Shown here piece by piece: positions 1 through 3,624 of a stretch of 6,447 nucleotides of DNA. The notes under the pieces are model-generated. The model did no database searches. It was not told the origin of the DNA and saw nothing but the letters and a program-made list of their open reading frames with translations. Source of the stretch: Gammaproteobacteria bacterium (GTDB lineage Bacteria > Pseudomonadota > Gammaproteobacteria > GCA-001735895); NCBI GenBank assembly GCA_029288195.1, contig JARFPR010000309.1, forward strand, positions 1 to 6,447, given 5' to 3'. The position numbers and the translations under genes are program-made. The number at the start of each line of letters is the position of its first letter. The stretch's first letter is position 1.

Positions 1-1
1 T

Positions 2-178
2 CGCACGTGGATGTCTAAAGATGTCACCCCAAAATACCGTGAATCATTTAAAATCGGCGACAATATTAATATCAAGGTCATCTCTGTTGGAGACAACATG
101 GCCAGGTTAGAGATAGAGGTTCCCGACGAGTCAAAAGTGCATCGCGAGGAAACTCATGAAAGGATTCAGAATCTGTAG
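2..178 (+). CDS. CsrA/RsmA-family RNA-binding protein, divergent, 5' end uncertain
   Basis: Reading from position 2, the frame is open from the window edge to TAG at 176-178. From the ATG at 11 it gives 55 aa, close to E. coli CsrA (61 aa). Numbered from that ATG, the protein aligns without gaps to CsrA offset by one residue. I15-G16-D17 matches the IGD turn, V23 to V26 matches beta-strand 3, P38 is conserved, and V43-H44-R45-E46-E47 matches the VHREE motif with the RNA-contacting Arg (R44 in E. coli), followed by E50-R51-I52-Q53. CsrA dimers bind GGA motifs in mRNA leaders and change translation or stability. The N-terminal strand is atypical: the LTRR of CsrA is replaced by V5-T6-P7-K8, so L4 and R6, both important for RNA binding, are changed. 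No Shine-Dalgarno is visible in the ten bases before the ATG, so the true start may lie outside the window and an N-terminal extension is possible. Family assignment is fairly firm; function as a normal CsrA is not. Confidence 0.72.
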   Translation, partial: RTWMSKDVTPKYRESFKIGDNINIKVISVGDNMARLEIEVPDESKVHREETHERIQNL

Positions 179-220
179 GGTAAGGTAATATAAAATCAAT
201 TTTGTGTAATACCGACCTTT

Positions 221-285
221 TCAATGCGATAACGAGCGTCTCAATTGGGTTGTGATTTCAATTGGTCAATGCAATTTGAGCGTCT
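221..285. repeat. Imperfect direct repeat, two copies of about 20 bp
   Basis: Copy 1 lies at 221-241 (TCAATGCGAT...GAGCGTCT) and copy 2 at 266-285 (TCAATGCAAT...GAGCGTCT). They match at 17 of 21 aligned positions with one gap and start 45 bases apart. A shorter repeat, CAATTGG, also occurs at 242-248 and 259-265. The pair sits upstream of two possible translation starts, so paired protein-binding sites or a small local duplication are both possible. No regulator is recognised. Confidence 0.5.
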
Positions 286-339
286 GCTTTGGTGGTCGAT
301 TAATATTACTCCCCCGAAAAATGTGGGTGGAGGACGTAT

Positions 340-411
340 ATGGATATGACATTGATTGCGCTCCGGTGGTGTTCATACAGGTACCAATTTTGGCCCACTA
401 AATGGCAGTGA
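340..411 (+). CDS. Possible 23-aa small protein or leader peptide, aromatic-rich
   Basis: The ATG at 340 follows a perfect GGAGG at 329-333 with a 6-base spacer, one of the best ribosome binding sites in the window. The frame runs 23 codons to TGA at 409-411. The peptide starts MDMTLIALRW and contains six aromatic residues (three Trp, two Tyr, one Phe) plus several Lys and Arg. It has no recognisable domain. The stop codon lies inside the inverted repeat at 408-421, and the gene ends 80 bases before the 85-aa membrane protein, so it could be an independent small protein or a translated leader for that gene. The support is the ribosome binding site alone, and an ORF this short can arise by chance. 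Confidence 0.35.
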   Translation: MDMTLIALRWCSYRYQFWPTKWQ

Positions 412-421
412 AAAATTTCAC
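408..421. promoter_or_regulatory. Inverted repeat GTGAAA-AA-TTTCAC, possible operator
   Basis: Perfect 6-bp arms are separated by two bases, about 70 bases upstream of the ATG at 492. The short spacer is typical of a dimeric repressor site rather than an RNA hairpin. The cognate factor cannot be named, and a repeat of this size could occur by chance. Confidence 0.3.
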
Positions 422-481
422 ACTCTTGTATCTGAGCACCGGGACATCTATCTACTATTATTAAGCATGAGATAAATTATC

Positions 482-490
482 GGAGGATGT
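482..490 (+). promoter_or_regulatory. Shine-Dalgarno of the 85-aa gene, overlapping a CsrA-type motif
   Basis: GGAGG at 482-486 lies five bases before the ATG at 492 and sets that start. The sequence GGAGGATGT includes RGGAUGU, the 3' part of the published CsrA consensus RUACARGGAUGU, and has two adjacent GGA triplets. Occupation by a CsrA protein would block ribosome access. Because GGA is common in ribosome binding sites, the regulatory reading is an inference; the ribosome binding site itself is clear. Confidence 0.6.
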
Positions 491-491
491 C

Positions 492-749
492 ATGGTCAAA
501 ATTACGACAATGCGAATTTGGATAGGTATCTCTATCGCATGGCCCTTTTTGTGTATGCTGATGTTTAACAGATGGTTCTTTTTTAGCCCGTTGGGATTGC
601 TAATCACGTTTGTGCTGCCCGTTGCGGGTTGGGCTTTGTGGTGGAAATTTTACCGCGAAGAAGAGCAAATGCTTGCCATTAACGATAAACTTAACCTGGA
701 TAAAGGTATCGGATTTATAACCAACCTGAAAAAACGCCTTTTTAATTAG
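492..749 (+). CDS. Small inner-membrane protein with two predicted helices, function unknown
   Basis: This 85-aa protein starts at the ATG at 492, five bases after GGAGG; the later in-frame ATG (M7) has no comparable site. Two hydrophobic segments are visible, about residues 9-25 (containing W17-P18-F19) and 29-50 (rich in Phe, Leu, Val and Trp). They are followed by a charged tail with an acidic patch E56-E57-E58 and basic K80-K81-R82 near the end. The pattern suggests a hairpin in the inner membrane with a cytoplasmic C-terminus. I do not recognise the family. Its first five residues, MVKIT, and its P18-F19 recur in the small ORF at 926. The long leader upstream and the strong ribosome binding site support a real, possibly post-transcriptionally controlled, gene. 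The hydrophobic pattern and site make it likely coding; the function is unknown. Confidence 0.75.
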   Translation: MVKITTMRIWIGISIAWPFLCMLMFNRWFFFSPLGLLITFVLPVAGWALWWKFYREEEQMLAINDKLNLDKGIGFITNLKKRLFN

Positions 750-801
750 TCGGCATTTCCCATACCCCTGATCCCTGTTTATCAGGCTCTCCCCATTCAT
801 T

Positions 802-819
802 GGTGTAACACCCGGGTGT
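802..819. repeat. Palindrome ACACCCGGGTGT with an overlapping third half-site
   Basis: Positions 808-819 form a perfect 12-bp palindrome. GGTGT at 802-806 is a further inverted copy of the left arm, so ACACC at 808-812 could pair with either neighbour. The site lies about 55 bases after the 85-aa gene. It could be a regulator binding site or an RNA structure. No T-run follows, so it is not a standard terminator. Confidence 0.35.
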
Positions 820-925
820 ATTAACCCTTCCATGTACTAATCGATTCCCTCATTGTGAGTTGAGTTAGGCAAATTGAATCCTGGATTACGAAAACTGAAC
901 CTGTTTATCCAGAGCGGAAAATAGT

Positions 926-1039
926 GTGGTTAAAATAACGGTGATCCTGTCAAGATTTCTCCTGGTACTGCTGTTACCTTTTGTCTTAATCTGGGCGATC
1001 GTTACCGATATACTGGGCATAGCAGTCTCTGAAGGATAA
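926..1039 (+). CDS. Possible 37-aa single-pass membrane peptide, or remnant of a larger gene
   Basis: A GTG at 926 opens 37 codons ending in TAA at 1037-1039. A weak GCGGA lies at 914-918, about 7 bases upstream. Residues 11-27 form a strongly hydrophobic stretch rich in Leu, Val and Ile, bounded by R10 and D28, which fits one transmembrane helix. The start (V/M)VKIT and the P18-F19 pair match the same positions of the 85-aa protein at 492-749 without gaps, which suggests but does not prove a paralogue. The next frame is open and protein-like from 1023 to 1136 and has no start codon of its own, so a frameshift near 1023-1036 in an originally longer gene (about 69 aa) is an alternative. The weak ribosome binding site and small size keep confidence low. 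Confidence 0.35.
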   Translation: MVKITVILSRFLLVLLLPFVLIWAIVTDILGIAVSEG

Positions 1040-1176
1040 TGTAAAGCAGTTCAAACTCCCCGCAGCCCTGCCCTGGTACGGGCCGGAGCTGGATCCACCA
1101 ATAAACTTGAGGAATGCAAGTTATCCATCCCATTGAAGAGTAGCTACAGGCAATCGAGAATCATTTCACAACCCCG

Positions 1177-2190
1177 ATGAAAAGCGAAATATTCAGGCAA
1201 TGTCAAAGACTATTCCCGGAGTGGTCAGCACTCTCGATGACAGATTTCGAGTTTGACGATCCCGGGGGCTTTTCGTCGTTTACGATGGGTATTAGGTCTA
1301 GCAAGCCGATACAACCACCCGCGGTCCTCTATCGTCGACTCGAGGGTAAGGAAAATGCGATTCTGGACTTTGAAACCGAAAAGGAAGTGTTCCTTAACCT
1401 CGGGGCCAATAACATAGCTGCCCACTGTCATTACTACGATAAAAGCTGTCGCATCGAGAGTTTCCATCAGGGTCGTAGTTTGATCGCCAATGATTTATTC
1501 GAACCGGAAAACCTGCGCCAAATCGCCAATCAGCTTTATCGCTTGCACCAGTTGATGCCACCTGGCCTGCCCCGAAAATCGCTTTTCGAACTGCTGCACG
1601 ATAAGTGGGGCCAATTAGCAAAAAAGGTTCTGCAAAATGAAATCGATTGCTTCCCGCCCAATGAGCGAATCATGTGCGAAGCGCTACGCGAGATTTACAG
1701 TCCGGCAACGCTTGAAAAGGTCAGGCAATGCCTGCCCGATGGCAAGCTGACTTTCTGTCACAACGACACCTATCATGGCAACATCATGAAACTCGAAACC
1801 GGCGAGATCAAGCTGGTCGACTTTGAATTCTCCTGTCTCAACAACAAGGCTTACGACTTTTCCAACCTGTTTGCCGAAACCGTGATGCGCCATCAGCAAG
1901 CCGATTATCCTTACTTTCGGATAGCAGAGCCCGAATTCGATGACCATGAACTCGGCATGCTTATCAGTTTTTACCTGGATAACACCGAATTTGAAAACCC
2001 GCAGGCAAGACAGAAAGAGTTTGAGAAATTGCTGCGCGATACTAACGCGATGCTTATGCTGTCTGACTACAAATATGCCATGGCCGCACTACCATTAGCC
2101 GTTAATCCCATCCAGAAGATTCGCTTTATCCCCTATGCCTACCAGCGATTCAACAAGTTCCTCGCGTCCTGCGAACAGCTCAACTCGTGA
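1177..2190 (+). CDS. Choline/ethanolamine-kinase-like phosphotransferase (APH fold)
   Basis: A 337-aa cytoplasmic protein of the aminoglycoside-phosphotransferase/choline-kinase superfamily. The catalytic loop is C194-H195-N196-D197 followed by N202 (Brenner motif HNDxxxxN, with D197 as catalytic base). The metal-binding motif is D215-F216-E217 in KLVDFEFS, followed by NNKAYDFSNLFAE (222-234), which closely resembles the choline-kinase signature (DFEY...N...FDIxNHFxE). N-terminal features fit as well: a G30-G31-F32-S33-S34-F35 nucleotide-loop equivalent, an arginine-bearing strand around 51-54, and ESF-x-x-GR (94-100) at the lobe hinge. The family phosphorylates choline, ethanolamine or related alcohols with ATP; the bacterial branch includes LicA and the thiamine kinase ThiK. 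No LicB/LicC or phospholipid gene is adjacent, so the substrate is open. ATG 1177 is the first start after the in-frame TAG at 1141. Its Shine-Dalgarno is poor, so ATG 1237 (M21) cannot be excluded. Confidence 0.85.
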   Translation: MKSEIFRQCQRLFPEWSALSMTDFEFDDPGGFSSFTMGIRSSKPIQPPAVLYRRLEGKENAILDFETEKEVFLNLGANNIAAHCHYYDKSCRIESFHQGRSLIANDLFEPENLRQIANQLYRLHQLMPPGLPRKSLFELLHDKWGQLAKKVLQNEIDCFPPNERIMCEALREIYSPATLEKVRQCLPDGKLTFCHNDTYHGNIMKLETGEIKLVDFEFSCLNNKAYDFSNLFAETVMRHQQADYPYFRIAEPEFDDHELGMLISFYLDNTEFENPQARQKEFEKLLRDTNAMLMLSDYKYAMAALPLAVNPIQKIRFIPYAYQRFNKFLASCEQLNS

Positions 2191-2246
2191 TCTGAATCCG
2201 CGGGAAATTATTTCATGCTACTAGCGGATACTGCAGTTAAAGATCA
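2188..2246. repeat. Nested inverted repeats between convergent genes
   Basis: TGATCT at 2188-2193 pairs with AGATCA at 2241-2246, and inside them ATCCGC at 2196-2201 pairs with GCGGAT at 2224-2229, leaving a 22-base loop. The structure sits in the gap between the kinase stop and the converging 179-aa gene, where a bidirectional terminator would be expected. Both stems are short and there is no T tract, so termination is only a guess. Confidence 0.25.
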
Positions 2247-2257
2247 GGTTAATAAAA

Positions 2258-2797
2258 TTATTCTGGCACGCAAAGCCTGTCACTTGATTTACCTTCCAGG
2301 TTTTCATCAACGACAGCAGAATTTGTATCGAATACCAAAACATCCTCTTCGGTGAAAGCCGGACCTTCCAGTTTTTCACCCAGTAAATACCTGGCCAGAT
2401 TTGCGGGCGTAACTTTATGTAAGGCAGCTTCTTCCGAATCGTTAAGTCCCGCGGTCACACCCAGTTCATAGGCGTTGGTGCATGCTGCTTTATAACTTGC
2501 TGCTAAAGGATCTGCCAATGCTATCCCCCTTTCATAGATTCCCCACAACTTTTCGGGCGAAATTTTATTGCAGGTATCTTTGAGCAGCTCGTGCTGTAAT
2601 GTCATATTGTTACAGCCCTGGCGATTCAACACACTCCAGAAGAATGACTTGAGATAACCTGAAGTAAATGCCACTTCTTCCGGGGCTTTAAATAACTGCT
2701 CATGACTAACCAGGGCATCGAGTATCTGGCGGTGTATCAGCACACCAATTTTGCTGGCCGACTTTCTATACTTTCGATTGCCGCGAAAACCAAACAT
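2258..2797 (-). CDS. Conserved-looking hypothetical protein, 179 aa
   Basis: The ATG at 2797-2795 follows GGGAGGA (complement of 2801-2807) with about 4 bases of spacing, a strong ribosome binding site that fixes the start. The protein has no signal peptide or transmembrane segment. It begins with a basic stretch (R5 to K16, including RGNRKYRKS), then a mostly helical-looking body to about residue 142 and an acidic tail (E150, E151, D152, D157, D164, E165). It has four cysteines (62, 76, 106, 176) not arranged as a known metal motif. I do not recognise the family. It converges on the kinase gene across a 67-base gap. Upstream lie the heat-shock gene and its stem-loop, so it probably has its own promoter, although read-through from the heat-shock promoter is possible. 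Confidence 0.75.
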   Translation of the reverse strand: MFGFRGNRKYRKSASKIGVLIHRQILDALVSHEQLFKAPEEVAFTSGYLKSFFWSVLNRQGCNNMTLQHELLKDTCNKISPEKLWGIYERGIALADPLAASYKAACTNAYELGVTAGLNDSEEAALHKVTPANLARYLLGEKLEGPAFTEEDVLVFDTNSAVVDENLEGKSSDRLCVPE

Positions 2798-2885
2798 AGT
2801 TCCTCCCGAACTGACGTAGCATTACTATTTTCACCAATAAAGGAGAGATTACCATAACCGGCAGGAACCAAAACCAGTTTCGCAT
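2766..2885 (-). CDS. Possible 39-aa hydrophobic ORF overlapping the 179-aa gene start
   Basis: On the minus strand an ATG at 2885-2883 opens 39 codons ending in TAG at 2768-2766, in a different frame from the 179-aa gene and overlapping its first 32 bases. Residues 4-23 are hydrophobic (W4-F5-W6-F7-L8-P9, then Val, Ile, Leu), followed by a basic, aromatic tail. This resembles a small membrane peptide whose translation could couple to the downstream gene. No Shine-Dalgarno precedes it, so it may be chance, and the 179-aa gene has its own strong site. Confidence 0.22.
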   Translation of the reverse strand: MRNWFWFLPVMVISPLLVKIVMLRQFGRNYVWFSRQSKV

Positions 2886-3004
2886 CGTTGCGTTGCAGTT
2901 AGTCTGTTATCGAGCTAAACGAAATTTTCTAACGAATCTGGCGGTATCAATCAGAATGTTAACACCGAATCGATGGGGTTTAAGCGGGGGCAACCGTCAA
3001 AGCC

Positions 3005-3029
3005 GCCGCAGCCCAGGACAGGCTGCGGC
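3005..3029 (-). terminator. Stem-loop after the small heat-shock gene, likely intrinsic terminator
   Basis: A perfect 9-bp GC-rich stem (GCCGCAGCC at 3005-3013 with GGCTGCGGC at 3021-3029) and a 7-base loop begin 13 bases after the stop codon of the heat-shock gene on the minus strand. The following bases (GGCTTTGACGG) hold only three T residues, so termination may be partial or the stem may mainly protect the mRNA 3' end. Confidence 0.55.
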
Positions 3030-3042
3030 AACTCACTGCTAT

Positions 3043-3510
3043 TTAAGCTGCTTTTTCAGCTTCATCCTTGTGCTCGAGGGTGGTGCCGGCAGAGCCGATA
3101 GCAATCGACTTGGGCTTCATGGCCTCGGGGACTTCCTTGACCAGGCTGACAGTCAACAGACCGTTTTTCAGGTCTGCGCCGCTGACTTCAATATGGTCGG
3201 CAAGGTTGAACTTGCGCTCAAAGCTGCGGTTGGCAATGCCGCGATAAAGGTAGGATCTTTCCTCGCCGTCATCGGCTTTTTTACCGCGTACCCTTAACTC
3301 GCCTTTTTCGACCTGGATATCAAGTTCGCTCTCTTCGAAACCCGCAACCGCAAGCGTGATTGCATAGCGATCATCTCCGGTAGCCTCGATATCATAAGGC
3401 GGGAAACCGACTGTAGTCTTTTGGCTACGCAAGGCATTATCCAGCAGGGAACCCATGCGGTCGAAACCGATGCTGCTGCGGTACAAGGGGGATAAATCGA
3501 TAGTTGTCAT
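3043..3510 (-). CDS. ibpA: IbpA-type small heat-shock protein (Hsp20, alpha-crystallin family)
   Basis: An ATP-independent cytoplasmic holdase that binds unfolding proteins and passes them to DnaK/ClpB. The chosen start, ATG 3510-3508, follows AGGAGA (complement of 3518-3523) by 7 bases. It gives 155 aa beginning MTTIDLSPLYRSSIGFDRM, nearly the same as the start of E. coli IbpA. An in-frame ATG at 3552 would add 14 residues but lies in the structured leader without a ribosome binding site. The alpha-crystallin domain spans about 37-127, from P37-P38-Y39 through YRGIANRSFERKF (89-101) to the A112-x3-N116-G117-L118-L119 signature. The IxI anchor is I136-A137-I138. The C-terminal tail is charged and slightly longer than in E. 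coli IbpA (137 aa). Regulation is visible upstream: a sigma-32-like promoter and a thermometer-like leader. Family assignment is firm; ibpA versus another paralogue of the class is less so. Confidence 0.93.
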   Translation of the reverse strand: MTTIDLSPLYRSSIGFDRMGSLLDNALRSQKTTVGFPPYDIEATGDDRYAITLAVAGFEESELDIQVEKGELRVRGKKADDGEERSYLYRGIANRSFERKFNLADHIEVSGADLKNGLLTVSLVKEVPEAMKPKSIAIGSAGTTLEHKDEAEKAA

Positions 3511-3512
3511 AA

Positions 3513-3536
3513 CAAATTCTCCTAATGAAGCAATTG
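3513..3536 (-). promoter_or_regulatory. Hairpin hiding the hsp20 Shine-Dalgarno, ROSE-like RNA thermometer candidate
   Basis: In the minus-strand leader, CAAUUGCUUC (complement of 3527-3536) can pair with GGAGAAUUUG (complement of 3513-3522) around an AUUA loop. This gives a 10-position stem with one U-U and one G-A mismatch and one G-U pair, and it contains most of the AGGAGA ribosome binding site. UUGCU opposite the Shine-Dalgarno is the hallmark of ROSE elements, known in ibpA leaders including that of E. coli. The weak, mismatched stem fits a structure that opens on heating. No folding calculation was possible here. Confidence 0.6.
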
Positions 3537-3546
3537 ATAAATGTGC

Positions 3547-3570
3547 CGCCACTCTCTTCGAGACCTGGCG
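3547..3570 (-). promoter_or_regulatory. Upstream stable hairpin of the hsp20 5' UTR
   Basis: CGCCA (complement of 3566-3570) pairs with TGGCG (complement of 3547-3551), and inside them TCTC pairs with GAGA around a GAA loop, with a small internal bulge. It lies between the predicted transcription start and the Shine-Dalgarno hairpin. ROSE-type leaders usually have one or more stable 5' hairpins that guide folding of the heat-sensitive one, and this arrangement fits. Confidence 0.5.
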
Positions 3571-3583
3571 ATCACTGCTTCCT

Positions 3584-3611
3584 ATCTGGGAGTTTTTATT
3601 ATGATTTCAAG
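3584..3611 (-). promoter_or_regulatory. Sigma-32 (RpoH) heat-shock promoter of the hsp20 gene
   Basis: On the minus strand CTTGAA (complement of 3606-3611) matches the sigma-32 -35 element exactly. After a 14-base spacer, TCCCAGAT (complement of 3584-3591) matches six of eight bases of the CCCCATnT -10 element. The predicted start is near 3577, giving a 5' UTR of about 67 bases. The -35 begins 13 bases after the stop codon of the upstream sensor gene, so the heat-shock gene has independent transcription. Confidence 0.7.
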
Positions 3612-3624
3612 GCTGGGGCCGGGA

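Larger units (their letters stand above)
179..491. other. Leader/intergenic region between the CsrA-like gene and the 85-aa membrane protein gene
   Basis: This stretch of about 313 bases has no large ORF. It holds an imperfect direct repeat (221-241 and 266-285), a 23-codon ORF behind a strong Shine-Dalgarno (340-411), an inverted repeat (408-421) and several GGA trinucleotides near possible translation starts. No convincing sigma-70 promoter is visible. The best pair is TTGAGC at 276-281 with TAATAT at 301-306, but the 19-base spacer is too long for confidence. I see no terminator after the CsrA-like stop codon. Confidence 0.6.
750..1176. other. Sparse region between the 85-aa gene and the kinase gene
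   Basis: About 427 bases without a large ORF. A weak stem (CCTGAT 767-772 with ATCAGG 781-786) follows the 85-aa gene but lacks a T tract. A 12-bp palindrome lies at 808-819, a 37-codon hydrophobic ORF at 926-1039, and an overlapping open frame without a start codon at 1023-1136. No promoter I would defend is visible before the kinase gene. Confidence 0.6.

Noticed and set aside
276..306. Possible sigma-70 promoter TTGAGC / TAATAT
   Set aside because: The spacer is 19 bases and both hexamers match only partly. It is too weak to list as a promoter.
269..349. 26-codon ORF from the ATG at 269
   Set aside because: It has no Shine-Dalgarno and a Gly-rich, unstructured sequence, and it overlaps the better-supported start at 340.
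767..786. Terminator after the 85-aa gene (CCTGAT...ATCAGG)
   Set aside because: The stem is only 6 bp with an 8-base loop and is followed by CTCTCCCC rather than a T tract.
600..833. 77-aa minus-strand ORF opposite the 85-aa membrane protein
   Set aside because: The plus-strand gene has a strong ribosome binding site and a clear membrane pattern; the antisense ORF has neither.
1225..1947. Three minus-strand ORFs within the choline-kinase-like gene
   Set aside because: They are antisense to a gene with clear HND and DFE motifs and have no ribosome binding sites or recognisable products.
2960..3020. Second sigma-32 promoter (TTTGAC / CCCCAT) upstream of the 179-aa gene on the minus strand
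   Set aside because: The CCCCAT is attractive, but the -35 matches only four of six bases and the 17-base spacer is too long for sigma-32.
2893..3297. 134-aa plus-strand ORF opposite the heat-shock gene
   Set aside because: It overlaps the well-supported Hsp20 coding sequence on the other strand, starts at TTG without a ribosome binding site, and has no protein-like domain.
3511..3552. Upstream ATG at 3552 extending the heat-shock protein by 14 residues
   Set aside because: The extension lies in the predicted structured 5' UTR and has no ribosome binding site. The ATG at 3510 has AGGAGA at 7 bases and gives the canonical IbpA N-terminus.
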